Shown: positions 1-8,680 of the stretch, in pieces | Layout of the letters: the number at the start of each line of letters is the position of its first letter | Numbering within the stretch: position 1 is the first letter of the stretch | Assembly (NCBI RefSeq): GCF_003049525.1 | Contig: NZ_PYWL01000006.1 | Coordinates: 1-64,000 of the forward strand | Direction of reading: 5' to 3' | DNA: 64,000 nt | Origin: Lysinibacillus fusiformis | GTDB taxonomy: Bacteria; Bacillota; Bacilli; Bacillales_A; Planococcaceae | Translations under genes and position numbers: made by a program | The notes under the pieces: model-generated | The model's database searches: none | Told to the model about the DNA's origin: nothing | Seen by the model: the letters and a program-made list of their open reading frames with translations, nothing else

Positions 1-112
1 TCCCATTACGCAAGTAAGTAAGATCCCTCAAAGACGATGAGGTAGATAGGTTCGAGGTGGAAGTGTGGTGACACATGGAGCTGACGAATACTAATCGATC
101 GAGGACTTAACC
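1..112 (+). rRNA. 23S rRNA, 3' end (partial)
   Basis: The left edge carries the conserved 3' tail of 23S rRNA, ending in the stretch gaggacttaacc. Most of the gene lies outside the window. It heads a 23S-5S-tRNA transcription unit reading to the right. The exact last base is estimated from homologous ends. Confidence 0.93.
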
Positions 113-298
113 AAAAAAGTTTGAAACCTTCAATGAACCGTTTATCCAGTTTTGAAAGAATAATTTCTTTTATGAAGGGTTTCAAGATACGAGTAGTTCG
201 AGGAAGCAATAGAGAGAGGGAAGGAGCGTACTCAAGTACGTGACTGACTGAACGACAGCAGCTGACGAAGAAATGCGATGTATATTGAAAGCCGACTA
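113..298 (+). other. 23S-5S internal transcribed spacer
   Basis: This is the spacer between the 23S tail and the 5S gene. No tRNA or convincing ORF is seen. It is not shared with the second 5S-tRNA copy, whose upstream sequence is unrelated from two bases before the 5S. Confidence 0.8.
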
Positions 299-300
299 TA

Positions 301-417
301 GTCTAGTGATGATGGCAAAGAGGTCACACCCGTTCCCATACCGAACACGGAAGTTAAGCTCTTTAGCGCCGATGGTAGTTGGGGGCTTCCCCCTGTGAGA
401 GTAGGACGTCGCTAGGC
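301..417 (+). rRNA. rrf: 5S rRNA (copy 1)
   Basis: It contains the nearly invariant 5S core (gaggtcacacccgttccc, then ccgaacacggaagttaag, then gtgagagtaggacg). The 5' and 3' ends can pair, and the length of about 117 nt is normal. It follows the 23S gene. Confidence 0.96.
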
Positions 418-427
418 ATAATACCCA

Positions 428-500
428 GGAGGATTAGCTCAGCTGGGAGAGCATCTGCCTTACAAGCAGAGGGTCGGCGGTTCGAGCCCGTCATCCTCCA
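428..500 (+). tRNA. tRNA-Val (TAC)
   Basis: Cloverleaf with acceptor ggaggat/atcctcc and anticodon loop CTTACAA. The 3' CCA is not encoded (TCA follows the discriminator base). Confidence 0.96.
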
Positions 501-506
501 TCATTT

Positions 507-582
<76 letters not shown>

Positions 583-590
583 TTTCAGAC

Positions 591-666
591 GAGCCATTAG
601 CTCAGTTGGTAGAGCATCTGACTTTTAATCAGAGGGTCGAAGGTTCGAGTCCTTCATGGCTCACCA
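591..666 (+). tRNA. tRNA-Lys (TTT)
   Basis: Cloverleaf with anticodon loop CTTTTAA, acceptor gagccat and encoded CCA. Confidence 0.96.
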
Positions 667-687
667 TTTAAGTACCAACCATATTAA

Positions 688-772
688 GCGGGTGTGGCGG
701 AATTGGCAGACGCACTAGACTTAGGATCTAGCGCCGCAAGGCGTGGGGGTTCGACTCCCTTCACCCGCACCA
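688..772 (+). tRNA. tRNA-Leu (TAG)
   Basis: Class II tRNA of 85 nt with a long variable arm, anticodon loop CTTAGGA and encoded CCA. Confidence 0.96.
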
Positions 773-808
773 TTTTTCAATATGCCAGATAAAAAAACTT
801 ATGCACAT

Positions 809-883
809 GCGGAAGTAGTTCAGTGGTAGAACACCACCTTGCCAAGGTGGGGGTCGCGAGTTCGAACCTCGTCTTCCGCTCCA
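809..883 (+). tRNA. tRNA-Gly (GCC)
   Basis: Cloverleaf with anticodon loop TTGCCAA, acceptor gcggaag and encoded CCA. Confidence 0.96.
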
Positions 884-888
884 AATGT

Positions 889-977
889 GCCGGGGTGGCG
901 GAACTGGCAGACGCACAGGACTTAAAATCCTGCGGTAGGTGACTACCGTACCGGTTCGATTCCGGTCCTCGGCACCA
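889..977 (+). tRNA. tRNA-Leu (TAA)
   Basis: Class II tRNA of 89 nt with a long variable arm, anticodon loop CTTAAAA and encoded CCA. Confidence 0.96.
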
Positions 978-985
978 TTTTATAT

Positions 986-1062
<77 letters not shown>

Positions 1063-1071
1063 TAAAACGAA

Positions 1072-1148
1072 CGGGAAGTAGCTCAGCTTGGTAGAGCACT
1101 TGGTTTGGGACCAAGGGGTCGCAGGTTCGAATCCTGTCTTCCCGACCA
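1072..1148 (+). tRNA. tRNA-Pro (TGG)
   Basis: Cloverleaf with anticodon loop TTTGGGA, acceptor cgggaag and encoded CCA. Confidence 0.96.
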
Positions 1149-1165
1149 TTTCCAAAAAATATTAT

Positions 1166-1241
1166 GGGGCCTTAGCTCAGCTGGGAGAGCGCCTGCCTTG
1201 CACGCAGGAGGTCAGCGGTTCGATCCCGCTAGGCTCCACCA
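1166..1241 (+). tRNA. tRNA-Ala (TGC)
   Basis: Cloverleaf with anticodon loop CTTGCAC, acceptor ggggcct and encoded CCA. Acceptor pair 3 is the G:U typical of tRNA-Ala. Confidence 0.96.
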
Positions 1242-1267
1242 TAGTAATTAACCAGTATAAAGATCCT

Positions 1268-1341
1268 GGCGGCGTAGCTCAGCTGGCTAGAGCGTACGGT
1301 TCATACCCGTAAGGTCGGGGGTTCGATCCCCTCTGCCGCCA
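1268..1341 (+). tRNA. tRNA-Met elongator (CAT)
   Basis: Anticodon loop TTCATAC with anticodon stem tacgg/ccgta. It closely matches the known Bacillus elongator Met sequence and holds the same position in the cluster. CCA is not encoded. Confidence 0.9.
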
Positions 1342-1347
1342 TCTTAA

Positions 1348-1421
1348 GGACCTTTAGCTCAGTTGGTTAGAGCAGACGGCTCATAACCGTCCGGTCGCAG
1401 GTTCGAGTCCTGCAAGGTCCA
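1348..1421 (+). tRNA. tRNA-Ile2 (CAT, lysidine type)
   Basis: The anticodon reads CAT (loop CTCATAA), but the body (ggacctt acceptor, gacgg/ccgtc stem) matches the Bacillus tRNA-Ile2 whose C34 is changed to lysidine by TilS to read AUA. It also sits where trnB has its Ile(CAU) gene. CCA is not encoded. Confidence 0.85.
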
Positions 1422-1439
1422 TCATTTATATATTATTAC

Positions 1440-1532
1440 GGAGGTATACCCAAGTCTGGCTGAAGGGATCGGTCTTGAAAACCGACAGGCGGGTAACACC
1501 GCGCGGGGGTTCGAATCCCTCTACCTCCTCCA
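1440..1532 (+). tRNA. tRNA-Ser (TGA)
   Basis: Class II tRNA of 93 nt with a long variable arm, anticodon loop CTTGAAA and encoded CCA. Confidence 0.96.
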
Positions 1533-1582
1533 GTTTTATTCATAAATGGTGCTTTAAAAACTCGAAAAGACAATAAGATTAT

Positions 1583-1657
<75 letters not shown>

Positions 1658-1660
1658 AAT

Positions 1661-1736
1661 GGTCCCGTGGTGTAGCGGTTAACATGCCTGCCTGTCACGC
1701 AGGAGATCGCCGGTTCGATCCCGGTCGGGACCGCCA
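1661..1736 (+). tRNA. tRNA-Asp (GTC)
   Basis: Cloverleaf with anticodon loop CTGTCAC, acceptor ggtcccg and encoded CCA. Confidence 0.96.
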
Positions 1737-1789
1737 TTTTTTTATAGACATGAGAAGCAAAAAGTGAGCAAGCTTAGCATGGACGAAAT

Positions 1790-1865
1790 GGGTCAGTAGC
1801 TCAGTTGGTAGAGCATTAGATTGAAGCTCTAAGTGTCGGCGGTTCGATTCCGTCCTGACCCACCA
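1790..1865 (+). tRNA. tRNA-Phe (GAA)
   Basis: Cloverleaf with anticodon loop TTGAAGC, acceptor gggtcag/ctgaccc and encoded CCA. The next gene is Gly; the His gene found here in B. subtilis trnB is absent. Confidence 0.95.
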
Positions 1866-1870
1866 TTTAT

Positions 1871-1944
1871 GCGGGTGTAGTTTAATGGTAAAACCTCAGC
1901 CTTCCAAGCTGATGTCGTGAGTTCGATTCTCATCACCCGCTCCA
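1871..1944 (+). tRNA. tRNA-Gly (TCC)
   Basis: Cloverleaf with anticodon loop CTTCCAA, acceptor gcgggtg and encoded CCA. Confidence 0.96.
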
Positions 1945-1945
1945 A

Positions 1946-2019
<74 letters not shown>

Positions 2020-2027
2020 TTATTTAT

Positions 2028-2104
2028 TCCGAAGTAGCTCAGTTGGTAGTAGCACCTGACTGTTAATCAGGTTGTCGCAGGTTCGAGTCCTGCCTTCGGA
2101 GCCA
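2028..2104 (+). tRNA. tRNA-Asn (GTT)
   Basis: Cloverleaf with anticodon loop CTGTTAA, acceptor tccgaag and encoded CCA. Confidence 0.96.
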
Positions 2105-2115
2105 TTTTTTTGTGT

Positions 2116-2206
2116 GGGGAAGTACTCAAGAGGCTGAAGAGGCGCCCCTGCTAAGGGTGTAGGTCGGGTAACCGGCGCGAGGGTTCAAATCCCTCCTTCT
2201 CCGCCA
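2116..2206 (+). tRNA. tRNA-Ser (GCT)
   Basis: Class II tRNA of 91 nt with anticodon loop CTGCTAA. The acceptor ggggaag/cttctcc has one G:T pair. CCA is encoded. Confidence 0.95.
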
Positions 2207-2208
2207 TT

Positions 2209-2280
2209 GGCCCGTTGGTCAAGTGGTTAAGACACCGCCCTTTCACGGCGGTAACACGGGTTCGAATCCCGTACGGGTCA
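2209..2280 (+). tRNA. tRNA-Glu (TTC)
   Basis: Cloverleaf with anticodon loop CTTTCAC and acceptor ggcccgt/acgggtc. It is the last gene of the cluster. CCA is not encoded. Confidence 0.96.
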
Positions 2281-2283
2281 TAC

Positions 2284-2320
2284 AAAAAACAGTAGATGCA
2301 TGTGCGTCTACTGTTTTTTT
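2284..2320 (+). terminator. Terminator of rrn/tRNA cluster 1
   Basis: The hairpin aacagtagatgca/tgcgtctactgtt is followed by a T run, right after tRNA-Glu. Its sequence differs from the copy 2 terminator although both use a similar agtagat stem. Confidence 0.9.
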
Positions 2321-2347
2321 ATAGAAAACTAATATAAGATAAACGAT

Positions 2348-2764
2348 TTACTCTTGATTCATTGCATGCTCATCCATATAAACTACTTCCCAAATATGCC
2401 CATCTAAATCTTGAAAACCCCAGCCATACATAAATCCATGATCCTGTGGATCACTATAAGGTTTACCCCCGGAGGCAAGTGCCTTATTTACTAGCTGATC
2501 TACTTGCTCGCGATTTTCTGCAGATAGACATAAAATTGCTTGGGCAGAAACAGTAGTATCCGGTATCTCCTTGTTACTAAATCCTTTGAAGCGATCTTCG
2601 ACCATTAGTAAAGCAAAAATATTTTCGCTAATAATCATTGAGGAAGTTGTTTCATCACTGAATTGTTGATTGAACTCAAAACCTAACTCCTTAAAAAATG
2701 ACGTGGATTTGTTTACATTTTTTACTGGTAAATTAATGAAAATATTTTTCGATTGAAAAGACAT
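2348..2764 (-). CDS. VOC (glyoxalase/bleomycin-resistance) family protein
   Basis: A 138-residue protein of the vicinal-oxygen-chelate fold. It shows the opening strand IFINLPVKNVNKSTSFFKEL and the closing GFQDLDGHIWEVVYMD motif common in PhnB/glyoxalase-like proteins. Members are metal-dependent enzymes or drug-binding proteins, and the substrate cannot be told from sequence. The start is fixed by a strong GGAGGTGA ribosome site 6 bases upstream. It is a single gene between the tRNA terminator and the nad operon, transcribed toward the tRNA cluster. Confidence 0.85.
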   Translation of the reverse strand: MSFQSKNIFINLPVKNVNKSTSFFKELGFEFNQQFSDETTSSMIISENIFALLMVEDRFKGFSNKEIPDTTVSAQAILCLSAENREQVDQLVNKALASGGKPYSDPQDHGFMYGWGFQDLDGHIWEVVYMDEHAMNQE

Positions 2765-2849
2765 TTCTTATCACCTCCAAATCGACATTATCATAAAAAA
2801 TAAATGAGTGTCAATTTCAGGAGGTAACCAGATACTTAATTTTATGAGC

Positions 2850-2892
2850 AAATAAAAAGCAGAAATATTGTTTTTTACAACATCTCTGCTTT
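2850..2892 (-). terminator. Terminator of nadBCA operon
   Basis: Read on the minus strand, a 15-bp stem (aaagcagagatgttg with its partner, two G:U pairs) is followed by a T-rich run, 12 bases after the nadA stop. The G:U pairs become mismatches on the plus strand, so the hairpin serves the minus strand. Confidence 0.85.
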
Positions 2893-2903
2893 AAAATCGT
2901 AAT

Positions 2904-4007
2904 TTATCTTCTTGCTAACATTCTTTCCAGAGAACTAAGAGCTTCAGTGCTAGTATGGCTATCCACTTGAATACGGTTATGTGGTTGACCTTGTTCAATG
3001 CTTTCTAAGCACCATAGTAAATGGGGGAGATCAATGCGATTCATTGTTAGGCAAGGACAAAAGTTTTCATTTAAAGAGATGATCTGTTTATCTGGATGCT
3101 GCTTTATAATACGATTGACCAGATTCATTTCTGTCCCTATTGCCCATGCAGATCCACTAGGTGCTTGACTAATTGTATCGATAATGTACTTAGTTGAACC
3201 AGCATCATCAGCCGCATCTACAACTTCACGACTACATTCAGGGTGAACAATAATTTTCATGGCTGGATATTCCTTATGAACAGTCTCTGTATGTTGAACT
3301 GTAAATCCTTCATGTACAGAGCAATGACCCTTCCACAGAATAACTTGGATGTTCTCAAGAGGCTGTTTAGTTTCAAGTATATTTTTATGCGGATTCCAAA
3401 CGGCCATATTCTCGAGTGGAACACCTAAGTCATAAGCAGTATTTCTTCCTAAATGTTGGTCGGGTAAAAAGAAGATACGCTGTTTTTGTGTAAATGCCCA
3501 CTGAACAAGCTCTTTCGCATTAGAGGATGTTACACATGCACCACCATGTCTTCCTGTAAAGGCTTTAATAGCGGCTGTTGAATTAACATAGGTAAGTGGA
3601 ATGATCGTATCACCAAAGAGCTGCTGTAAAATGGGCCATGCTTGTTCAGTTTGATAAATATCAGCCATGTCAGCCATCGAGCAACCTGCACGCATATCTG
3701 GTAAATATACATGTTGCTGTTTTGATGTTAGCATATCAGCAGTTTCAGCCATAAAATGTACCCCACAAAATACGATGTGCTCCGCCTCTTTGTTTGCTGC
3801 AGATAATTGAGCTAGCTGTAAGGAATCTCCCGTTGCATCAGCAAATTGGATAACTTCATCTTTTTGATAGTGATGACCCGGAATAAAAAGCTTAGATCCT
3901 AATTTCTTTTTGATGGATAAAATACGAGATTCCATTTCCGTTACGGATAATGCTCGATAATGCTCAGGAAGTAACGTCGTCTGCTGTAATAAACTAGTGA
4001 TGGACAA
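2904..4007 (-). CDS. nadA: Quinolinate synthase NadA
   Basis: A 367-residue quinolinate synthase, which condenses iminoaspartate with dihydroxyacetone phosphate in de novo NAD synthesis. The 4Fe-4S ligands of the family are visible: C109 (RAGCSMAD), C229 ([10 protein letters not shown]) and the CPC pair at 317-319. N-terminal GHHYQ at 44-48 and [10 protein letters not shown] at 58-67 are also family signatures. The length matches Bacillus NadA. It is the last gene of the nadB-nadC-nadA operon and overlaps nadC by 14 bp, so translation is probably coupled. Its cluster is probably loaded by the divergent NifS-type desulfurase. Confidence 0.97.
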   Translation of the reverse strand: MSITSLLQQTTLLPEHYRALSVTEMESRILSIKKKLGSKLFIPGHHYQKDEVIQFADATGDSLQLAQLSAANKEAEHIVFCGVHFMAETADMLTSKQQHVYLPDMRAGCSMADMADIYQTEQAWPILQQLFGDTIIPLTYVNSTAAIKAFTGRHGGACVTSSNAKELVQWAFTQKQRIFFLPDQHLGRNTAYDLGVPLENMAVWNPHKNILETKQPLENIQVILWKGHCSVHEGFTVQHTETVHKEYPAMKIIVHPECSREVVDAADDAGSTKYIIDTISQAPSGSAWAIGTEMNLVNRIIKQHPDKQIISLNENFCPCLTMNRIDLPHLLWCLESIEQGQPHNRIQVDSHTSTEALSSLERMLARR

Positions 4008-4854
4008 TGGAATAGCCTCCTTTCATTTGTACAAGGGCGCTAATGTCAAAGGCTTTGACAGAGTGGGTTAGAGAACCAAGTGAAATCCACTGTATACCAG
4101 TTTGAGCATAAGCTCTTATATTTTCAAGAGTAATGCCACCTGACGCTTCAGTCGTGATAGAAGAAGGAACAGCAGGCAGCCATGCACGTATTTCTTCAGG
4201 ACTTCGATTATCAAACATTATAATATCTGCTCCAGCTAAAATGGCTTCATCTAGCTGTTTTTTTGTTTCTATTTCCACTTCAATTTTAACGGTATGACCA
4301 ACTTTTTCTCTAGCAGCCTGAATGGCGTTTGTCATGCTACCAGCAAAAGCAATATGATTATCCTTTAGCATGATTGCATCAAATAGGCCATTGCGATGGT
4401 TAAAAGCACCACCGATTCGAACAGCATATTTATCAAGCATACGCAAACCAGGAATCGTTTTACGGGTATCACATATTTTTGTGTTCGTTCCTGCAATTTC
4501 CTGTACTGCTAGGTGAGCCGCCGTAGCTATTGCAGACATCCGTTGTATAAGATTTAAAATTACGCGTTCTCCCATTAATAATTTTTGTAAGGGGCCATCT
4601 ATAATAGCAATGACGTCGTCAGCCTCTACGGCTTCCCCATCTTTTTTAGGAAGGTTGACTTTTATAGACCGATCTAGTACGTGAAAGCCATGCTCAATAA
4701 TAGGTGCGCCACAAAAAATGCCACTTTCTTTGGCATAAAATGAAAAAGTTCCTTGCTCTTTAGGAGAAAAAATATATTCACTCGATAAATCCCCATCACC
4801 TATATCCTCATTAAAAAATTGTTTGAGCATTTCCTCGAGTTTGATGATATTCAT
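3994..4854 (-). CDS. nadC: Nicotinate-nucleotide pyrophosphorylase NadC
   Basis: A 286-residue quinolinate phosphoribosyltransferase that makes nicotinate mononucleotide from quinolinate and PRPP. The core [17 protein letters not shown] (about 129-145), the [12 protein letters not shown] loop and the MLKDNH motif are all present, as is the IDGPL strand. It overlaps nadB upstream by 44 bp and nadA downstream by 14 bp. The long overlap with nadB suggests tight translational coupling; the chosen ATG is the first in frame and aligns with family N-termini. Confidence 0.96.
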   Translation of the reverse strand: MNIIKLEEMLKQFFNEDIGDGDLSSEYIFSPKEQGTFSFYAKESGIFCGAPIIEHGFHVLDRSIKVNLPKKDGEAVEADDVIAIIDGPLQKLLMGERVILNLIQRMSAIATAAHLAVQEIAGTNTKICDTRKTIPGLRMLDKYAVRIGGAFNHRNGLFDAIMLKDNHIAFAGSMTNAIQAAREKVGHTVKIEVEIETKKQLDEAILAGADIIMFDNRSPEEIRAWLPAVPSSITTEASGGITLENIRAYAQTGIQWISLGSLTHSVKAFDISALVQMKGGYSIVHH

Positions 4855-6397
4855 ACAATGAATTCCTCACTTTCATTTGTCCTTGCGAAAAAATAATCCA
4901 TCGGTTTGCCCACTTTGCTACCATCGCGGGTTTATCGCTACGAATGTGGGCTCCACGTGTTTCAGTTCTTGTAATGGCCGCATGGGTTATTAATGTGGCG
5001 ACAACATGCATCATATATAGTTCCAGCTCAGTCTGTTGCAAACCCTTTAAATTTGCATGGAGAAGTGCTTGTATAGAGGGTAATTGCTGGAGGGAATATT
5101 GCAAATCGTCACCGTTCCTAACGATACCTAAGTACTGCATCATATGTTGCTGTAATTGTTGTTTGCTAAATAATGAAGGCATTGAATCGACATTTTTATC
5201 GCTAGCAAGTAAGAAATCTTTTTGGCTACAGCCTTGTTGGATAATGAAATATGCCATTCTGTGACCAAAAGTAATCCCTTCTAATAGGGAGTTACTAGCT
5301 AAACGATTTGCTCCGTGAACACCTGTACAGGCCACTTCGCCGATAGCATACAAGTTGGCTATAGTGGTTCTGCCTTTATCATCAGCAATAATACCGCCCA
5401 TTAAAAAATGACTACCTGGTGAAACAGGAATCAGGCCATCTTGTAAGTCAATATGGTTGTTACGGCAAAGCTGTGTGATTGATGGAAATTTTACATCGAA
5501 ATTTTGGATGGAGGATATATCAAGGAATGTTTCCTCACCAGCCGCCCGTTTCTTAAATAATGTGAGTGCTGTAATATGTCTTGGCGCTAAATCAAGTTGT
5601 GCATGGATGCCCTTCATAATTGGACGACGTTGGGCATCGACAAAAATACCACCAGCTCCTCGTACCGCTTCAGAAATCAATCCTTTTGCCTCGTTTTCAC
5701 ACCAAAGCAGACTTGGATGAAACTGCATAAATTCCATATCACTGATGGCAGCTCCTGCTCGAAAGGCTAAAGCAATACCATCACCAGTATTTGTTGGGTA
5801 ATTAGATGTACTTGAATAAAGTGCTCCTGCACCACCTGTCGCTAAAATAACATGATGGGCAAAGTAGCGTTTAGTGCCTTCGCTTCCTTTTGTAAGTACA
5901 CCTACACAGTCACCATTTGTATTTAGTAAAAGTTCATAGGCCATTTCATAGCAATTTACCTTTGTATTAGGAGAAAGTTTATGAAGCAAGTAATCTATGA
6001 AAATTTGACCAGTACGATCACCACCTGCATGGAGAATACGATGATGGCTATGTGCTCCCTCCAGACCTAGAGCAGGAGCTCCATTGCTATTCCGATCAAT
6101 GGGGAATTCAGCTTGAAGGTAGTTACGCATTATTTTTGTGCCTTCTTCTATGAGCGTTTGGACATTTCTACCTTCATGATGAAACTCTCCGGCCTTCAAT
6201 GTATCCGCAATATGGCAATCAATATGATCCTCCTCACTTGTCACGACGGCAATGCCACCCTGTGCACGATAGGAACTGCTCGTATGGACGGATGATTTTG
6301 TAACTATTTGTATTTTAAAATGTTCTTCGAGGAGTAGAGCTGCCTGAAGTGCTGCAATACCACTACCAATTATAAGGACGTCTGTCTTTACATCCAT
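4811..6397 (-). CDS. nadB: L-aspartate oxidase NadB
   Basis: A 528-residue flavoprotein that oxidises L-aspartate to iminoaspartate, the first step of NAD synthesis. The FAD dinucleotide fold is at 8-20 (LIIGSGIAALQAA), followed by SSYRAQGGIAV. The DMEFMQFHPS and SPGSHFLMGGI segments belong to the succinate dehydrogenase/aspartate oxidase flavoprotein family. It is the first gene of the operon and divergent from nifS across a 91-bp gap holding repeated operator-like units. Confidence 0.97.
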   Translation of the reverse strand: MDVKTDVLIIGSGIAALQAALLLEEHFKIQIVTKSSVHTSSSYRAQGGIAVVTSEEDHIDCHIADTLKAGEFHHEGRNVQTLIEEGTKIMRNYLQAEFPIDRNSNGAPALGLEGAHSHHRILHAGGDRTGQIFIDYLLHKLSPNTKVNCYEMAYELLLNTNGDCVGVLTKGSEGTKRYFAHHVILATGGAGALYSSTSNYPTNTGDGIALAFRAGAAISDMEFMQFHPSLLWCENEAKGLISEAVRGAGGIFVDAQRRPIMKGIHAQLDLAPRHITALTLFKKRAAGEETFLDISSIQNFDVKFPSITQLCRNNHIDLQDGLIPVSPGSHFLMGGIIADDKGRTTIANLYAIGEVACTGVHGANRLASNSLLEGITFGHRMAYFIIQQGCSQKDFLLASDKNVDSMPSLFSKQQLQQHMMQYLGIVRNGDDLQYSLQQLPSIQALLHANLKGLQQTELELYMMHVVATLITHAAITRTETRGAHIRSDKPAMVAKWANRWIIFSQGQMKVRNSLYEYHQTRGNAQTIF

Positions 6398-6441
6398 AGT
6401 TATACCTTCTTTACAGTTGTCTTGACACTTATCTTTACATA
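6383..6441. promoter_or_regulatory. Probable NiaR (NadR/YrxA) operator: 12-bp tandem repeats
   Basis: Three head-to-tail 12-bp units with core TCTTKACA lie at 6406-6417, 6418-6429 and 6430-6441. A further unit (TGTCTTTACATC) lies at 6383-6394 inside the nadB start. The middle unit contains TTGACA, which can serve as the -35 of the rightward nifS promoter (17-bp spacer to TAAAAA at 6445). In Bacillus this divergon is repressed by the nicotinate-responsive regulator YrxA/NiaR. Assignment to that protein is inferred from gene context. Confidence 0.65.
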
Positions 6442-6488
6442 AAATAAAAAAGAAAACAAGACCTGTTGAACGAGAGAGGAAGAATACG

Positions 6489-7568
6489 ATGATCTACATG
6501 GATTACGCAGCAACAACACCAATGACGAAGAAGGCGCTTGAAGCATATGTAGAGGTGGCACAGCGTTATTATGGAAATAGCTCAAGTCTCCATGATTTAG
6601 GGGGACAAGCGTATTATTTTATCCAGCAATCAAGAGAAATTATAGCCAATGAACTTGGTGTCAATAGTGATGGCGTTATCTTTACTGGAAGCGGAACGGA
6701 AGGAAACATTATGGCCATTTTGTCATTAGCATTTGCCTCTAAAAAAGGAAAACATATTATTTCATCACAAGCTGAACATACGTCTGTACATGCAGCTTTG
6801 AATACATTGGAGAAAATGGGTTTTGAGGTGACAAAATTACCGTTGCAAAAGGATGGTTGTATTGACTCAGAACAACTACTACTCGCTATTCGAAAAGATA
6901 CAGCATTAATTTCCATTCAACATGTAAATTCAGAAATTGGTTCTATTCAACCTGTGGAAAAAATAATTGAAGCGGCAAAAGAAACCGCTGTTTACTGTCA
7001 TATTGATTGTGTACAATCCTTTGGGAAATTAACTATACCAAGAGGAGGAGACGCTATGACAATTTCAGCACATAAAATAGGAGGACCTAAGGGCTGCGGC
7101 GCTGTTTATATAAACCCTGCAATTCGTGTTCCAGCACTGACACCAGGCGTAACTCATGAAAGAGGATTAAGAGGGGGAACTTTAGATACACCTGCCATTG
7201 TTTCCTTTGCGGCAGCGGTTGAAAATAATAGTTATGAAAGACAGCATTACGAGGAATTAAGAAGATATTTTAAAAGTCGTCTACCAAAAACAGTTCGACT
7301 AATAGAGTGTAAGCAGCAATTGCCAAATATTTGTGGTGTCATGATGAGTAAAGTGGAGGGGCAATATGTATTATTAAAATTAAACGAGGCAGGGATCAGT
7401 ATATCAACGGGAAGTGCGTGTGATATTCATAGCGAATCTGGAACAAAAGCCATTTTATCTATGAATTATTCAATGGAAGCGGCACGGCAATTCTTTAGAA
7501 TATCTTTCGGAGATTCAACAACATTTAAAGAAATTGATAGATTGACTATGGAACTTGCTACTATTTAG
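6489..7568 (+). CDS. nifS: Cysteine desulfurase, NifS type, NAD-biosynthesis associated
   Basis: A 359-residue class V aminotransferase-fold PLP enzyme that takes sulfur from cysteine. The Schiff-base lysine is K196 in ISAHKIGGPKG, preceded by the HID motif at 171-173. The catalytic cysteine is C311 in STGSACDIHSESG. It is divergent from nadBCA, as in B. subtilis, where the homologous desulfurase matures the NadA iron-sulfur cluster. Start ATG 6489 follows an AGAGAGGA ribosome site. Confidence 0.93.
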   Translation: MIYMDYAATTPMTKKALEAYVEVAQRYYGNSSSLHDLGGQAYYFIQQSREIIANELGVNSDGVIFTGSGTEGNIMAILSLAFASKKGKHIISSQAEHTSVHAALNTLEKMGFEVTKLPLQKDGCIDSEQLLLAIRKDTALISIQHVNSEIGSIQPVEKIIEAAKETAVYCHIDCVQSFGKLTIPRGGDAMTISAHKIGGPKGCGAVYINPAIRVPALTPGVTHERGLRGGTLDTPAIVSFAAAVENNSYERQHYEELRRYFKSRLPKTVRLIECKQQLPNICGVMMSKVEGQYVLLKLNEAGISISTGSACDIHSESGTKAILSMNYSMEAARQFFRISFGDSTTFKEIDRLTMELATI

Positions 7569-7642
7569 TAGCAAGTTTTAAGCAAGATCATAAGCTGAAA
7601 ATATATAGATGAAAAATAATTGTTTTCTTTTGAAACAACTAT

Positions 7643-7651
7643 TGATATAAT
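7643..7651 (+). promoter_or_regulatory. Upstream extended -10 promoter (P1) of tRNA cluster 2
   Basis: TGATATAAT is a perfect extended -10 element (TGn plus TATAAT) in the AT-rich gap between nifS and the second 5S gene. The -35 is poor. Together with the stronger downstream promoter it gives the tandem arrangement common to Bacillus rrn operons. Confidence 0.55.
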
Positions 7652-7730
7652 ATTTTGCAGGGCAATATTTTCTCTTTCTTAACAAAAATATCTTTTAAAA
7701 GTAATAATTTCTTTTTTTTATAAAAAAGTA

Positions 7731-7759
7731 TTGCACAATATGAGAAAACGTTATACAAT
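7731..7759 (+). promoter_or_regulatory. Main promoter (P2) of tRNA cluster 2
   Basis: TTGCAC, a 17-bp spacer and TACAAT form a good sigma-A promoter. The predicted start near 7766 lies about 50 bases before the 5S gene, so the cluster can be transcribed without a 16S-23S operon upstream. Confidence 0.8.
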
Positions 7760-7763
7760 AATT

Positions 7764-7800
7764 CTTGTCTTGAAGGACAGGTAAACAACTTCAAAACAAG
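7764..7800 (+). other. Leader hairpin before second 5S
   Basis: CTTGTCTTGAAG (7764-7775) pairs with CTTCAAAACAAG (7789-7800) with one C:A mismatch. It would form at the very 5' end of the transcript and could be a processing or stability stem. The function is inferred. Confidence 0.5.
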
Positions 7801-7815
7801 ATACATAATAAAGTA

Positions 7816-7932
7816 GTCTAGTGATGATGGCAAAGAGGTCACACCCGTTCCCATACCGAACACGGAAGTTAAGCTCTTTAGCGCCGATGGTAGTTGGGGG
7901 CTTCCCCCTGTGAGAGTAGGACGTCGCTAGGC
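7816..7932 (+). rRNA. rrf: 5S rRNA (copy 2, no 16S-23S upstream)
   Basis: Same sequence as the 5S at 301-417. It is led by its own promoters rather than by a 23S gene. Confidence 0.96.
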
Positions 7933-7942
7933 ATAATACCCA

Positions 7943-8015
7943 GGAGGATTAGCTCAGCTGGGAGAGCATCTGCCTTACAAGCAGAGGGTCGGCGGTTCGA
8001 GCCCGTCATCCTCCA
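7943..8015 (+). tRNA. tRNA-Val (TAC), copy 2
   Basis: Same sequence as the gene at 428-500. Confidence 0.96.
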
Positions 8016-8021
8016 TCATTT

Positions 8022-8097
<76 letters not shown>

Positions 8098-8105
8098 TTT
8101 CAGAC

Positions 8106-8181
8106 GAGCCATTAGCTCAGTTGGTAGAGCATCTGACTTTTAATCAGAGGGTCGAAGGTTCGAGTCCTTCATGGCTCACCA
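8106..8181 (+). tRNA. tRNA-Lys (TTT), copy 2
   Basis: Same sequence as the gene at 591-666. Confidence 0.96.
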
Positions 8182-8202
8182 TTTAAGTACCAACCATATT
8201 AA

Positions 8203-8287
8203 GCGGGTGTGGCGGAATTGGCAGACGCACTAGACTTAGGATCTAGCGCCGCAAGGCGTGGGGGTTCGACTCCCTTCACCCGCACCA
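8203..8287 (+). tRNA. tRNA-Leu (TAG), copy 2
   Basis: Same sequence as the gene at 688-772. Confidence 0.96.
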
Positions 8288-8323
8288 TTTTTCAATATGC
8301 CAGATAAAAAAACTTATGCACAT

Positions 8324-8398
8324 GCGGAAGTAGTTCAGTGGTAGAACACCACCTTGCCAAGGTGGGGGTCGCGAGTTCGAACCTCGTCTTCCGCTCCA
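8324..8398 (+). tRNA. tRNA-Gly (GCC), copy 2
   Basis: Same sequence as the gene at 809-883. Confidence 0.96.
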
Positions 8399-8403
8399 AA
8401 TGT

Positions 8404-8492
8404 GCCGGGGTGGCGGAACTGGCAGACGCACAGGACTTAAAATCCTGCGGTAGGTGACTACCGTACCGGTTCGATTCCGGTCCTCGGCACCA
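8404..8492 (+). tRNA. tRNA-Leu (TAA), copy 2
   Basis: Same sequence as the gene at 889-977. Confidence 0.96.
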
Positions 8493-8500
8493 TTTTATAT

Positions 8501-8577
<77 letters not shown>

Positions 8578-8586
8578 TAAAACGAA

Positions 8587-8663
8587 CGGGAAGTAGCTCA
8601 GCTTGGTAGAGCACTTGGTTTGGGACCAAGGGGTCGCAGGTTCGAATCCTGTCTTCCCGACCA
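8587..8663 (+). tRNA. tRNA-Pro (TGG), copy 2
   Basis: Same sequence as the gene at 1072-1148. Confidence 0.96.
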
Positions 8664-8680
8664 TTTCCAAAAAATATTAT

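Noticed and set aside
4944..5264. Frames opposite nadB
   Set aside because: They are shadows of a strongly recognised gene and have no ribosome sites.
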